Assembly: GCF_004801285.1 (NCBI RefSeq) | Contig: NZ_SSNY01000005.1 | Location: 1 to 64,000 of the forward strand | DNA: 64,000 nt | Direction: 5' to 3' | Origin: Ollibium composti | GTDB lineage: Bacteria > Pseudomonadota > Alphaproteobacteria > Rhizobiales > Rhizobiaceae | Part shown: positions 28,857-38,213 of the stretch, piece after piece | Position numbering within the stretch: position 1 is the stretch's first letter | Layout of the letters: the number at the start of each line of letters is the position of its first letter | Notes under the pieces: generated by a model | Told to the model about the DNA's origin: nothing | The model's input: only the letters and a program-made list of their open reading frames with translations | Database searches by the model: none | Translations under genes and position numbers: made by a program

Positions 28857-29714
28857 ATGTCGACCACGGAAGCCGATCCTGAAGCGGGCAGGGCCGAGGC
28901 GGCGCGGACGCCGCGCCGTTCGCGCACCAGCGGCATCGACCGGGCGCTGCAGATCCTCGACCACCTGCAGAGAGAGGGCCGGCCGGCCACCGCCTACGAG
29001 ATCGCCCGCGCCGTCGGCGCGCCGCTGTCGACCATCTACGTCATCGTCGACGACCTGGTCGACAAGGAGATGCTCGACCGCAAAGACGGCGGGCTGCTCT
29101 GGCTCGGGCCGCGGCTCTACCATTACGGGCTGACCTATGCCCGTTCGCTGGACCTGCTCGACGTCGCCGTGCGGGAGATGCACGAACTGGCGCGCAATTC
29201 GGGCGAGACGGTGCAGATCTGCGGCCGCGACGGCGACCATATGGTCGTGCTCGCCATGGAGGAGGGGTCGGACCATTTCCAGGTCACCTCGCGCGTCGGC
29301 ACGCGCACGCCGCTGAACTGGACGGCGTCGGGCCGGCTGCTGGTCGGCCACCTGCCCGAAACGGAGCGGCTGGAGGTTTTCGGCCGCTCGGCCACCGCCT
29401 CGCCGACGGGCCGCGCCGAGACCGACAGGCAGCGGCTTGCCCACAGCGCCGCTGCCGCGCTCGATCATGGGCTGGCAATCCAGGCCGGCGAGTCCGATTT
29501 TTCGGTCGCCTGCATCGCGGCGCCCATCCGCGACTCGCAGGGTGCCTGCCGGGCTACGGTCTCCATCGTGGTGCCGGACGTGAAGGTCAGGCAGAAGGAC
29601 CCGGACCTGGTGGGGCTGGTCAGGCAAAGCGCCCGGCGTATCGAGGCCCGGCTCGGCTGGCGGCGTCCGGACCGCGAAGCCGCCGCGCTCGGGGCGTTGC
29701 TGCGGGAATACTGA
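28857..29714 (+). CDS. IclR-family transcriptional regulator
   Basis: A 285-residue regulator. The winged helix-turn-helix is at ~25-85 (GIDRALQILDHLQ through AYEIARAVGAPLSTIYVIVDDLVDKEML), followed by the IclR effector domain (GETVQICGRDGDHMVVLAMEEG, RLAHSAAAALDHGLAIQAGE, VACIAAPIRDSQG). It follows the ATPase gene by 8 bp and is the last gene of the operon, so it probably senses the imported compound or its hydrolysis product and controls the operon. The N-terminus is an unstructured 25-residue leader. Confidence 0.93.
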   Translation: MSTTEADPEAGRAEAARTPRRSRTSGIDRALQILDHLQREGRPATAYEIARAVGAPLSTIYVIVDDLVDKEMLDRKDGGLLWLGPRLYHYGLTYARSLDLLDVAVREMHELARNSGETVQICGRDGDHMVVLAMEEGSDHFQVTSRVGTRTPLNWTASGRLLVGHLPETERLEVFGRSATASPTGRAETDRQRLAHSAAAALDHGLAIQAGESDFSVACIAAPIRDSQGACRATVSIVVPDVKVRQKDPDLVGLVRQSARRIEARLGWRRPDREAAALGALLREY

Positions 29715-29943
29715 AGCCGTTTCGCGGAGGCGGGGGACACCCGCATAGTGCGCCGCCCTCTGCCGGCAAGGGCGGACAGAATTATCTTTTTTTAACTAAG
29801 CCGCGCGTTCGGGCGGCGCTAGCCTGCCTGCGCGGACTGGGAACTGCCGGCGATCGTCGGGGGTATCGCGACACGACGGAACCGGACGGTTCGCGCATGC
29901 GACGGACGGCGGCGAGCCGTCCTCTCACCAAGGAGACGCGGCT

Positions 29944-30357
29944 ATGCGCTCTTTCACTCCCAAGACCATCTTCATCGCTTCGCTTCTTGCAACCCTGCCT
30001 CTCGGCGCGGCCTATGCCAGTTCGGGGGGCGGCGACTACCCGAATCCCGCTGCCATGCAAGGGTCGCGGCTGTCGGCCGTGCTCAATCAGGCCGGGGGCG
30101 TCCGCGATGCCATCACCGATGCCCATAGGGGCCGCGGGATCGGCGCCAGCGAGGCCCGGATGCTGGAGAGCCGGACCGGCGGCGTCATCAGGACGGCGGA
30201 GCGGGTCGCGGCGGAGAACCATGGCCGGATGCCCGCGACAAGCTACAGGCAGGTCCTGCGCCGGCTGGACAATATCGACCAACGGCTTCTCATGGATACG
30301 GGCAGCGGCTTCGCCATCGGTGACGGTGGCGATACAGGGCATTATCCGAGCGGCTGA
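29944..30357 (+). CDS. Secreted hypothetical protein
   Basis: A 137-residue protein with a signal peptide (residues 1-25, ending GAAYAS). The mature part is mostly helical (LNQAGGVRDAITDAHRGRGIGASEARMLESRTGGVIRTAERVAA) with no cysteines. No family is recognised. ATG 29944 follows AAGGAGACG. It is monocistronic, with a hairpin terminator at 30382-30408. Confidence 0.7.
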   Translation: MRSFTPKTIFIASLLATLPLGAAYASSGGGDYPNPAAMQGSRLSAVLNQAGGVRDAITDAHRGRGIGASEARMLESRTGGVIRTAERVAAENHGRMPATSYRQVLRRLDNIDQRLLMDTGSGFAIGDGGDTGHYPSG

Positions 30358-30381
30358 TTGCGCACGGCCCTGAAATTATGC

Positions 30382-30408
30382 CGCGGCGGGCTTCGGCCCG
30401 CCGCGTTT
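30382..30408 (+). terminator. Terminator of the secreted hypothetical gene
   Basis: CGCGGCGGGC and GCCCGCCGCG pair over 10 bp with loop TTCG, followed by TTTCC. Confidence 0.7.
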
Positions 30409-30422
30409 CCAGGGTGAACCGA

Positions 30423-30446
30423 TCTATCTCCTTGTTTTAACTGCAT
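30423..30446. repeat. Copy 1 of a rhizobial AT-rich intergenic motif
   Basis: Contains TCTATCTCCTTGTTTTAACT. It matches 58213-58236 at 21 of 24 positions. The block CTATCTC-y-TTGTTTTA is one I associate with a dispersed intergenic element in Rhizobiales; its role is not known to me. Confidence 0.6.
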
Positions 30447-30559
30447 ATGTGTGACGCCGGACGATTCCGCGTGGCTGCAAAATGCTCAATCGGTTTCGGC
30501 CGGCTTGCGATTGCCGGCGAATCGCGCTCCCTTCCGGGCTTCTCGAACAGGAGCCCGCG

Positions 30560-32047
30560 ATGTCCTTCCAGAAACTCGACGAACTCGGCCACAGGCTGGA
30601 GGCGCTGGAGCATGCGATCGCCATCCTCGGCGCCGACGAGGCGACGCACATGGCCGTCGGCGGCGGCGAGAAGCGGGCCGAGGCGCTGGCCTCGCTCGCC
30701 GGCCTCTACCACCGGCAGGCGACGGCGCCCGAGATCGCCGACTGGATTGCGGCGGCCGAGAGCGAGGCCCTGAACGACGACCAGGCTGCTGCGCTGCGCG
30801 AGTTCAAGCGCCAGCACACCAATCTCACCTGCCTGCCGGCGGACTTCGTCGAGCGCCAGACGGCGGCACGGCTGCGCTGCGAACAGCTGTGGCGGGACCT
30901 TCGGGCGAAGAACGACTGGGCCGGCTTCCTGCCGGCGCTCGAGGGCGTGGTGGCGCTGGTGCGCGAGGAGGCGGCGATGCGCGCCGAGGCGCTCGGGCTC
31001 CAAACCTACGACGCGCTGATGGAGCAATACGATCCCGGCAACCGCGCTGCCGAAATCGCGCCTGTGTTCGCCAAGCTGAAAGCTTTCCTGAAGGATTTTG
31101 TCCCGGAAGCTCTCGCGGTGCAGGAGGAGCGGCTGGCGAAGCGCCCGCTGAAAGCCCTGTCGGGCAGCTATGCGGTCGAGAAGCAGCGCGAACTGGGGCT
31201 GGCCATGATGGCGGCGGTCGGCTTCGACCTCACCCACGGCAGCCTGTCGGTGTCGCATCATCCGTTCTGCGGCGGCGTGCCGAGCGACGTGCGCATCACC
31301 ACGCGCTACCGCACCGGCGAATTCCTGTCGGCGCTGATGGGCGTGCTGCACGAGAGCGGCCATGCGCTCTACGAGCAGAACCTGCCGAAAGAGTGGTCGC
31401 ACTGGCCGCTCGGCAAGGCGCGCGGCATGGCCGTGCACGAAAGCCAGAGCCTGTTCGTGGAAAAGCAGGTCGGCCGCAACCCGGCCTTCTGGCGCTGGGC
31501 GCTGCCGGTGGTCGAAAGGCATCTCGGGGAAGCCTGGACGCTGGACGACATGCTGCCGCATGTCCACCATGTCGAGCGCGGCCTGATCCGCGTCGATGCC
31601 GACGAGGTGACCTATCCGCTGCATGTCATCCTGCGCTTCGAGCTGGAACAGGATATCGTCGCGGGCCGTCTGGAGGCGGCCGATATCCCCGAGGCGTGGG
31701 ACGCCGGGATGCGCGCCTATCTCGGCCTTTCCACCATCGACAATCCGGCCGATGGGCCGATGCAGGACGTCCACTGGCCGGGCGGCGCCTTCGGCTATTT
31801 CCCGTCCTATACGCTGGGCGCCATGATGGCGGCGCAGCAATGGGCGGCGCTGGTGAAGGACCATCCGGCCGCCGACGCCGACCTCGCGGCCGGCGACCTG
31901 ACGGCGATCAACGGCTGGCGTCGCGAAAAGATCTGGTCGCAGGGATCGCGCTGGTCGACGCCCGAACTGATCGAGCGCGCCACCGGGGAGAAGCTGGAAG
32001 CGGGGCATTTCATCCGTCATCTCAAGCAGCGCTACGGCAGATCGTGA
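30560..32047 (+). CDS. M32-family (Taq-type) metallocarboxypeptidase
   Basis: A 495-residue zinc carboxypeptidase of family M32. The metal site HESGH (H264, E265, H268) and downstream glutamate ligand in AVHESQSLF (E294) are present; DPGNRAAEIAPVF and GDVRITTRY-type blocks fit the family. It removes C-terminal residues from peptides, probably in the cytoplasm since no signal peptide is seen. The frame is open to 30482, but ATG 30560 has an AGGAG site and begins the conserved MSFQKLDELG. The next gene follows after 37 bp. Confidence 0.94.
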   Translation: MSFQKLDELGHRLEALEHAIAILGADEATHMAVGGGEKRAEALASLAGLYHRQATAPEIADWIAAAESEALNDDQAAALREFKRQHTNLTCLPADFVERQTAARLRCEQLWRDLRAKNDWAGFLPALEGVVALVREEAAMRAEALGLQTYDALMEQYDPGNRAAEIAPVFAKLKAFLKDFVPEALAVQEERLAKRPLKALSGSYAVEKQRELGLAMMAAVGFDLTHGSLSVSHHPFCGGVPSDVRITTRYRTGEFLSALMGVLHESGHALYEQNLPKEWSHWPLGKARGMAVHESQSLFVEKQVGRNPAFWRWALPVVERHLGEAWTLDDMLPHVHHVERGLIRVDADEVTYPLHVILRFELEQDIVAGRLEAADIPEAWDAGMRAYLGLSTIDNPADGPMQDVHWPGGAFGYFPSYTLGAMMAAQQWAALVKDHPAADADLAAGDLTAINGWRREKIWSQGSRWSTPELIERATGEKLEAGHFIRHLKQRYGRS

Positions 32048-32084
32048 TAGGGTCGCGCCGTCGCCAGTGCCGGAATGTCGCCTC

Positions 32085-32744
32085 GTGAGCGAGCCTGACA
32101 GTATCTCCACCGTCCACAGGATCGCCGAGGCGGTCACCGAGGCCGTGCGCGACGGCCGGCTGGCGCCGGGCCAGCGCCTGACGGAAGCCGATTTCGCCAG
32201 CCGCCACGGCGTGTCGCGCTCGTCGGTGCGCGAGGCCTTCCGCCGCCTGACGGCGGACGGGCTGCTCGCCTTCGAACCCAATCGCGGCGTCACCGTCCGC
32301 ATCCTTTCGCGGCGCGAGATCGACAATCTGTTTGCCGTGCGCGGCGCGCTGGAGGCGCTGGCCGTGCGGCTGTCCCTGCCTGCGTTGAAGGCGGCGCCCG
32401 AGCGGCTGCTCGCCCTGCTGGCCGAAATGGACCGCGCCGTCGCCGACAACGACATGCCGGCCTTCTCGACAGCCAACGCGGCCTTCCACGCGCTGTTCGC
32501 CGAGGTCGCCGACAATCCCCTCCTGTCGGAAACGCTGACGCGGCTGTCCAATTCCATCTACTGGCTGCAATTCCGCATGCTGGTCGACCGCAGGCAGGTG
32601 TTCGACAGCCATGCCGAGCACCGGCGTATCGTCGAGGCTATTCTTGCGGGCGATGCGGCAGCCGCCGAGGAGGCCATGCGGACGCATGTCGATGGGTCGC
32701 GAAAACTGGTCCAGCAGTTGCCGGACAGCCATTTCGCCGGTTGA
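32085..32744 (+). CDS. GntR-family (FCD) transcriptional regulator
   Basis: About 219 residues. A GntR winged helix (LAPGQRLTEADFASRHGVSRSSVREAFRRLTADGLL) precedes an FCD-type all-helical effector domain (FAVRGALEALAVRLSLPAL, FHALFAEVADNPLL, SHAEHRRIVEAILAGDAAAAEEAMRTHV, with likely metal-binding His residues). GTG 32085 is chosen over GTG 32067 because of a nearby GGAATG; both are possible. Operator-like inverted repeats lie 19-44 bp beyond its stop codon, in front of the nitroreductase gene. Confidence 0.9.
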   Translation: MSEPDSISTVHRIAEAVTEAVRDGRLAPGQRLTEADFASRHGVSRSSVREAFRRLTADGLLAFEPNRGVTVRILSRREIDNLFAVRGALEALAVRLSLPALKAAPERLLALLAEMDRAVADNDMPAFSTANAAFHALFAEVADNPLLSETLTRLSNSIYWLQFRMLVDRRQVFDSHAEHRRIVEAILAGDAAAAEEAMRTHVDGSRKLVQQLPDSHFAG

Positions 32745-32762
32745 GGCTTGCGCCTTTGCTTA

Positions 32763-32788
32763 TTGTCTGACAGGATTGTCGGACAATC
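32763..32788. promoter_or_regulatory. GntR/FCD-type operator pair
   Basis: GATTGTCGGACAATC (32774-32788) is a perfect 7-bp inverted repeat around one base, and TTGTCTGACAG (32763-32773) next to it repeats the TGTC-N-GACA core. This agrees with the known FCD-GntR core TTGTC-N-GACAA. It ends 13 bp before the nitroreductase start codon, so bound regulator would block it. Confidence 0.7.
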
Positions 32789-32801
32789 ATGGAGATGGAC
32801 C

Positions 32802-33485
32802 ATGGACGTCACCACCAGCTACCGGCCCGTGCCGCTGCCGGACTATCGCGAGATTCCGCTGGAAGAGATGCGCGCCAATGCCGAAGCCTTCTATGCCGAG
32901 ATGCGGGCGCGGCATACGGTGCGCGATTTCTCCACCCGGCCGGTGCCGCGCGACATCATCGAGACCTGCATCCTGGCCGCCGGCACCGCGCCGAACGGCG
33001 CCAACCATCAGCCCTGGCATTTCGCCGTCATCGGCGATCCCGGCATCAAGAAGCGCATCCGCGAGGCCGCCGAGATCGAGGAGCGCGCCTTCTACGAAGG
33101 CCGCGCCGGCGAGGAATGGCTGCAGGCGCTGGCGCCGCTCGGCACAGATGCCGACAAACCGTTCCTGGAAGAGGCGCCGTGGCTGATCTGCATCTTCGGC
33201 GAGCGCCGCAGCCGCTCCGCCGACGGCGTCAAGCGCAAGAACTACTACGTGCCGGAATCGGTCTCGATCGCCACCGGCCTGCTGGTCGCCGCCGTCCATC
33301 GCGCCGGGCTCGTCGCCCTCACGCATACGCCGAACCCGATGAGCTTCCTCAACGAGATCTGTGGCCGTGATCCGCACGACAAGCCCTACATCCTGATGGT
33401 GGTCGGTTACCCGAAGGACGGCGCGACCATTCCCGCGCATGCGATGGAAAAGAAGCCGCTCGCCGAGATCGCGACCTTCCTGTGA
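32802..33485 (+). CDS. Nitroreductase-family flavoprotein
   Basis: A 227-residue FMN-dependent oxidoreductase fold. The N-terminal [18 protein letters not shown] is the FMN-binding signature, followed by [15 protein letters not shown]-terminal [15 protein letters not shown] sequence ([10 protein letters not shown]) is also conserved. It resembles the iodotyrosine-deiodinase-like branch of the family. ATG 32802 is taken, with GGAGATGG upstream; the frame is open to 32748. It is likely controlled by the adjacent GntR regulator. Confidence 0.92.
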   Translation: MDVTTSYRPVPLPDYREIPLEEMRANAEAFYAEMRARHTVRDFSTRPVPRDIIETCILAAGTAPNGANHQPWHFAVIGDPGIKKRIREAAEIEERAFYEGRAGEEWLQALAPLGTDADKPFLEEAPWLICIFGERRSRSADGVKRKNYYVPESVSIATGLLVAAVHRAGLVALTHTPNPMSFLNEICGRDPHDKPYILMVVGYPKDGATIPAHAMEKKPLAEIATFL

Positions 33486-33550
33486 GGTGACGCGCCGCTG
33501 GACGGTCGATTTCCGGCGGCTGCATCTTTCGGCCGTTGACACGGGACAGG

Positions 33551-34735
33551 ATGGTTGCCGACCATGGACCCGATGTGGAGGCCGCCTTGTCCCTGACCAA
33601 CCAGGACCTGATCGAACTCGTCGCCTGGCGGCGCAAGCTGCACCGGCAGCCGGAGATTTCCAACGAGGAGGAGAAGACGGCCGGCGAGGTGGTCGCTTTC
33701 CTTGCCGACACCAAGCCGGACGAAGTGCTGACCGGCCTCGGCGGCCATGGCGTCGCCGCGATCTACGACAGTGGCAGGCCGGGCTCGACGGTGCTGTTCC
33801 GCTCCGAACTCGACGCCCTGCCGATCGAGGAACTGTCGGGCGTGCCGCACAGTTCTGAGGTGCCCGGCAAGTCGCATATGTGCGGCCATGACGGGCACAC
33901 CGCCATTCTCGCAGCCCTCGGCCGGCAATTCGGGCGTCAGCGCCCGGCGAGCGGCCGTGTCGTCTTGATGTTCCAGCCGGCGGAGGAGACCGGCGACGGC
34001 GCCGCCGGCGTGGTGGCGGACCCGCGCTTCGCGGCCATAGCGCCGGATTTTTCCTTCTCCTTGCACAACCTGCCCGGCATCCCGTTCGGCGAGGTCAGGC
34101 TGAAGCCCGGCGTGGTGAACTGCGCCTCGCGTGGCATGCGCATCGTGCTGGAGGGCAAGACCGCGCATTCCTCGATGCCGGAGACCGGCACGTCGCCAAT
34201 GCTGGCTGTGAGCCAACTGATGCCGGCGCTGGCCAAGCTCGGCGGCCGCGCCTTCAGCGACGACGATTTCGGCATGATCACCGTCACCCATGCCGAAATG
34301 GGCGAAGCGGTGTTCGGCGTCGCGCCCGGCCGCGCAGAAGTCTGGGCGACGCTGCGCACGCGGCTCGACGAGCGCATGGCTGGCCTCGTCGCCGCCGCCG
34401 AGGCGCTGGTGGGACGCGTCGCCGGCGAGCACGGCCTGACGTTCGCGGTCGACTATCACGAGATCTTCGTCGCCAGCATGAACGCGCCGTCGGCGGTCGA
34501 CCATTTGCGCGCCGCGCTGGACGAGGAGGGCGTCGCGCATAGCGAGGAGGCGCTGCCGATGCGCGCCTCGGAGGATTTCGGCATTTTTGGCCGCAGCGCG
34601 CCGTCTGCGATGTTCTTCCTCGGCGCCGGCGAGCGGCATCCCGCTTTGCACAATCCCGACTATGACTTTCCGGATGACCTCATTCCGCTTGGCGCGCGAA
34701 TTTTCATGCGCACGGCGCGCAATCTTTTGGGATAG
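33551..34735 (+). CDS. M20-family amidohydrolase/peptidase
   Basis: About 394 residues of the M20 (aminoacylase/carboxypeptidase) class. Metal-site blocks: RSELDALPI (~84-92), MCGHDGHTAIL (C111, H113, H116) and AEETGDGAAG (E145/E146), followed by FSLHNLPG. It hydrolyses N-acyl or N-carbamoyl amino acids or small peptides. The start is uncertain: ATG 33551, or TTG 33587 with a better GGAGG at the right distance. It follows the nitroreductase gene by 65 bp, and a shared catabolic role is possible. Confidence 0.9.
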   Translation: MVADHGPDVEAALSLTNQDLIELVAWRRKLHRQPEISNEEEKTAGEVVAFLADTKPDEVLTGLGGHGVAAIYDSGRPGSTVLFRSELDALPIEELSGVPHSSEVPGKSHMCGHDGHTAILAALGRQFGRQRPASGRVVLMFQPAEETGDGAAGVVADPRFAAIAPDFSFSLHNLPGIPFGEVRLKPGVVNCASRGMRIVLEGKTAHSSMPETGTSPMLAVSQLMPALAKLGGRAFSDDDFGMITVTHAEMGEAVFGVAPGRAEVWATLRTRLDERMAGLVAAAEALVGRVAGEHGLTFAVDYHEIFVASMNAPSAVDHLRAALDEEGVAHSEEALPMRASEDFGIFGRSAPSAMFFLGAGERHPALHNPDYDFPDDLIPLGARIFMRTARNLLG

Positions 34736-34738
34736 ATT

Positions 34739-36535
34739 TTATTCCGCCGCGCGGTCGAAGGCGTCGGCGCCGCTTTCGAACTGGAGCCGGGCGAGCGTGG
34801 CATAGGTGCCGCCCTTGGCGACAAGGCTCTTGTGCGTGCCTTCCTCGACGATGCGGCCATCCTCGATGACGAGGATGCGGTCGGCTTTCAACACCGTCGC
34901 GAGCCGATGGGCGATGACCAGCGTCGTGCGGCCCTGCATGAGATGCTCCAGCGCCTCCTGCACCAGCGTCTCGCTGGCGGCGTCGAGCGCCGAGGTCGCC
35001 TCGTCGAGCAACAGGATCGGTGCGTCGCGCAGGATGGCGCGGGCAATCGCGATGCGCTGGCGCTGGCCGCCCGAGAGGGTGACGCCGCGTTCGCCGACCT
35101 CGGTGGCGTAGCCGTCTGGCAGCCGGGCGATGAACTCGTCGGCGAGCGCGGCTGTCGCCGCCGCCTCGATCTCGGCATCGGAGGCGCCGGGCCGGCCGAA
35201 GCCGATGTTGTCGCGCACGCTGGCGGCGAAAATGGTCACGTCTTGCGGCACGATGGCCATGCGCCGGCGCAGATCGTGCGGATCGGTCGCGCGCACGTCG
35301 ACGCCGTCGACGCGCACCGTGCCCGTCTCCGGATCGTAGAAGCGCAGCAGCAGCGAGAAGATCGTGCTCTTGCCCGCACCCGACGGGCCGACGATGGCCA
35401 CCGTCTCGCCGGGCCTGACCGCGAAGGTCAGGCCGTGAACCGCCGCCCGGTCGGGCCGCGCCGGATAGGAAAAGGAGACGTCGTCGAAGGCGACGGCGCC
35501 TTGCGCTGCGTCCGGCAGCTTCTGCGGGTCGGCGGGCGCGGTGATGGCGGGACGCTCGTCGAGGATCTCGGTCAGCCGCTCGGCCGCACCGGCTGCTTGG
35601 CTGAGCTCGCCCCACACTTCCGACAGTGCCCCCAGCGCGCCGGCGGCGAACACCGAATAGAGCAGGAACTGGCCGAGCGTGCCCGGCGACAGCGCACCCG
35701 ACAAAACGTCGCGCGAGCCGAACCACAGCACCGCCACCACCGAGGAGAAGATCAGGAAGATGGCGAAGAAGGTGAGCACGGCGCGCGCCAGTACGGAGGA
35801 CTTCGCGGCGGCGAAGGCGGCCTCGATGGCTGAAGCGAACCGGCCGACGACCAGCGTCTCGTTGGTGAAGGCCTGGAGCGTGCGCACGGCGCCGATCTGC
35901 TCGCTGGCATAGGCGGTGGCGTCGGCCAGCGTGTCCTGCGCCTGGCGCGACTTGCGGCGCACGGAACGGCCGAAGGCGACCAGCGGCAGCACGATCACCG
36001 GGATCGCGGCCAGCACCAGCCCCGACAGCTTCGGGCTGGTGACGACCATCATGGCGACGGCGCCGAGGCCGAGGATGATGTTGCGCAGCGCCACCGAGGC
36101 GGTGGCGCCGACGGCCGACTTGATCTGCGTGGTGTCGGCGGCGAGCCGCGAGACGATCTCGCCGGAGCGGGCGGCGTCGAAGAAGGCGGGCGACAGCGTC
36201 GTCACATGCGAGAAGACGTCGCGGCGCAAGTCGGCGACGACACGCTCGCCGAGCGTGATGACGAAATAGTAGCGGCCGGCCGAAGCCAATGCCAGCGCCG
36301 CCGCCATCGCCACCAGCATGGAGAAGTAGCTGGCGATGAAGACGGAATCGGAGGCGGAAAAGCCGTGGTCGATCATGCGGCGCACGGCGACCGGCAGCGC
36401 CAGCGTGGTGACGGCGGCCAGCACCAGCGAGACGGCGGCGCCCGCGACGAGGCCCCTGTAGCGGCCGATATAGGGGCCCAGGCGGCGAAGCGGTCCGAGC
36501 GAACGCCTGCGGTCGTTTGCGCCGGTTTGCGCCAT
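34739..36535 (-). CDS. ABC-type exporter, fused permease and ATPase (MsbA-like)
   Basis: A 598-residue half-transporter. An N-terminal six-helix domain (residues ~30-310, e.g. GLVAGAAVSLVLAAVTTLALPVAVRR) precedes an ATPase domain with Walker A GPSGAGKST, signature [15 protein letters not shown], and Walker B ILLLDEATSALDA. Homodimers of this type export lipids, drugs or peptides. ATG 36535 has an AAGGA site; the frame is open to 36631. It is convergent with the M20 gene, only 3 bp between stops. Confidence 0.93.
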   Translation of the reverse strand: MAQTGANDRRRSLGPLRRLGPYIGRYRGLVAGAAVSLVLAAVTTLALPVAVRRMIDHGFSASDSVFIASYFSMLVAMAAALALASAGRYYFVITLGERVVADLRRDVFSHVTTLSPAFFDAARSGEIVSRLAADTTQIKSAVGATASVALRNIILGLGAVAMMVVTSPKLSGLVLAAIPVIVLPLVAFGRSVRRKSRQAQDTLADATAYASEQIGAVRTLQAFTNETLVVGRFASAIEAAFAAAKSSVLARAVLTFFAIFLIFSSVVAVLWFGSRDVLSGALSPGTLGQFLLYSVFAAGALGALSEVWGELSQAAGAAERLTEILDERPAITAPADPQKLPDAAQGAVAFDDVSFSYPARPDRAAVHGLTFAVRPGETVAIVGPSGAGKSTIFSLLLRFYDPETGTVRVDGVDVRATDPHDLRRRMAIVPQDVTIFAASVRDNIGFGRPGASDAEIEAAATAALADEFIARLPDGYATEVGERGVTLSGGQRQRIAIARAILRDAPILLLDEATSALDAASETLVQEALEHLMQGRTTLVIAHRLATVLKADRILVIEDGRIVEEGTHKSLVAKGGTYATLARLQFESGADAFDRAAE

Positions 36536-36705
36536 CGATCCTTTTCCTGACTGGCGGTCCCAAACGGGATTGTGATTCAAATCCGCCTGATGTATAGGCC
36601 GGCTGACCGTTTTGAAGCCGTGGCTTTCCATAGCTGCGGCTTCGAGTTTTAGAAAGAGGCGAGATCGACGCAGGCCGTCGCCGCCGTGCCAGCAGGACAG
36701 AACCG

Positions 36706-36927
36706 ATGAAGGCCGATATCCATCCCGACTACCACGTCATCAAGGTCGTCATGACCAATGGCACCGAGTACGAGACGCGCTCGACCTGGGGCAAGGAAGG
36801 CGACACGCTGAACCTCGACATCGACCCCTCGACGCATCCGGCCTGGACCGGCGGCCAGCAGACCCTGCTCGACCGCGGCGGCCGCGTCACCAAGTTCAAG
36901 AACAAGTTCGCCAATCTCGGCATCTGA
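36706..36927 (+). CDS. rpmE: 50S ribosomal protein L31
   Basis: A 73-residue L31 ([23 protein letters not shown]...), typical length for alphaproteobacterial L31. It lacks the four cysteines of the zinc-binding form, so it is a Zn-independent (C-minus) version. It has its own terminator. The gene is flanked by unrelated transport and regulator genes. Confidence 0.96.
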   Translation: MKADIHPDYHVIKVVMTNGTEYETRSTWGKEGDTLNLDIDPSTHPAWTGGQQTLLDRGGRVTKFKNKFANLGI

Positions 36928-36950
36928 GCCGGACCGGACTTCGGACACAA

Positions 36951-36976
36951 AAACCCGCCTTTGTGGCGGGTTTTTT
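36951..36976 (+). terminator. Terminator of rpmE
   Basis: AACCCGCC and GGCGGGTT form an 8-bp stem with a 5-nt loop, followed by a TTTT run. Confidence 0.9.
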
Positions 36977-37005
36977 GTTGGTGGCGCTGCCGCCTTCTAC
37001 CTGAC

Positions 37006-37650
37006 TCAGTCGCCCAGCAGTTCGCGCAGCGCCATGCGCTTGTAGGTTTCGACCATCGTGTCTCCTTCCCGCCGCCCTACGGAAACGGCCAGCCGCACCG
37101 CCGCCTCGCCGAGTTGCCAGAGGAAGAACGCCGTCCGCTCTGCGGCCTCGCGCTCGCGGCCGGGCTGGGCGGCAAGCAGCGCCTCGACCAGAAGTGCCGC
37201 GCTGGCGCGGCTGTCGGCCAGTTCCAGCGTCCGCAGCGTCCTGTCGGCCTGTGTCCCCGACCAGACGTCGCGCATGACCGGCTCGGCCAGGAAGAGCGCA
37301 TAATAGGTGTCGACGAGGTCGCAAAAGGCTTTTCGCAGCTCGTCGGCGGTGCGCACCGGCGCCAGCGCCTCTGCAATGCAGGCCCGGCCTTGCGTGGTGA
37401 TGCGCTCCGCCAGCGCGCGGATGACGGCGCTCTTGTCCGGGAAGAACTGGTAGAGCGAACCGATCGGCACGCCTGCGCGCTCCGCCACGTCCCGCATCTT
37501 CAGCGCGTCGCTGCCCTGCTCGGCGATCAGCTCGGAAGCCGCGGCCAGCATCCGCTCGACGCGTTCGCGGCTGCGCTGCTGGCTGGGCAACCGGCGCGCC
37601 TCTGCCTTTGCCTGCGCCGGCAGATGCGCGTTGACGTCGCTGTCTTCCAT
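37006..37650 (-). CDS. TetR-family transcriptional regulator
   Basis: A 214-residue regulator. The helix-turn-helix is at ~25-70 (RERVERMLAAASELIAEQGSDALKMRDVAERAGVPIGSLYQFFPDKSAVIRALAE), and the remaining helices form the ligand domain. It is divergent from the DUF1772 gene; the 87-bp space between them contains a small inverted repeat that may be its operator. The start ATG 37650 is the first that precedes the conserved domain. Confidence 0.92.
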   Translation of the reverse strand: MEDSDVNAHLPAQAKAEARRLPSQQRSRERVERMLAAASELIAEQGSDALKMRDVAERAGVPIGSLYQFFPDKSAVIRALAERITTQGRACIAEALAPVRTADELRKAFCDLVDTYYALFLAEPVMRDVWSGTQADRTLRTLELADSRASAALLVEALLAAQPGREREAAERTAFFLWQLGEAAVRLAVSVGRREGDTMVETYKRMALRELLGD

Positions 37651-37707
37651 GGGAGCCTCGCCGCTTGACTTCCAGAATATGAGAGTTTATCACGTTTATC
37701 AAATATG

Positions 37708-37722
37708 AACATTGCTCATGTT
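37708..37722. promoter_or_regulatory. Candidate TetR-regulator operator
   Basis: AACAT-N5-ATGTT forms a 5-bp inverted repeat just before the ribosome site of the DUF1772 gene. It lies in an AT-rich stretch between the divergent TetR and DUF1772 genes. Short and weak, but well placed. Confidence 0.35.
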
Positions 37723-37737
37723 ATTGGGAGTCCCGCC

Positions 37738-38205
37738 ATGCTCGCACCGCTGTCCGCCGCCCTTACCATGGCCGCCATCCTCGGCAGCGGGCTGATGGCC
37801 GGTCTTTTCTTCGCCTTCTCGACGGCCGTGATGGCCGCGCTCGCCCGCCTGCCGGACGGGCAGAGCGCGGCGGCGATGAACGCCGTCAATGTCGTGATCC
37901 TGAATCCGGTGTTCCTCACCGTCTTCATGGGCATGACGGTTGTCGCGCTGGCGCTCGGCGCCAGGGCCGTCCTCGGCTGGAGCCAGCCGGGATCGGCGTG
38001 GCTGCTCGCCGGCAGCGTCTGCTATCTGGTCGGGATCTTCGGCGTCACCGCCGCCTTCAACGTGCCGCTCAACGACGCGCTGGCGGCCGCGCCCGGCGAT
38101 GCGCAGGTCTGGTCACGTTATCTTGCGGAATGGGTGCCGTGGAACCACGTCCGCACCCTTGCCGGCCTCGCCGCGCTGGCCTGTTTCACCATGGCGCGGC
38201 AATAA
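37738..38205 (+). CDS. DUF1772 (anthrone-oxygenase-like) membrane protein
   Basis: About 155 residues with four hydrophobic segments (AALTMAAILGSGLMAGLFFAFSTAVMAAL; VFLTVFMGMTVVALALG; WLLAGSVCYLVGIFGVTAAFNVPLNDAL; TLAGLAALACF). FFAFSTAVM with FNVPLND is the DUF1772 pattern. The role in bacteria is unknown. ATG 37738 has a good GGGAG 7 nt upstream; the in-frame ATG 37705 has no ribosome site and would overlap the putative operator. Confidence 0.85.
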   Translation: MLAPLSAALTMAAILGSGLMAGLFFAFSTAVMAALARLPDGQSAAAMNAVNVVILNPVFLTVFMGMTVVALALGARAVLGWSQPGSAWLLAGSVCYLVGIFGVTAAFNVPLNDALAAAPGDAQVWSRYLAEWVPWNHVRTLAGLAALACFTMARQ

Positions 38206-38213
38206 AGGACAGA

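Noticed and set aside
33486..33590. Separate small gene between nitroreductase and M20 hydrolase
   Set aside because: Only 65-100 bp are available, and the frame belongs to the start region of the M20 gene.
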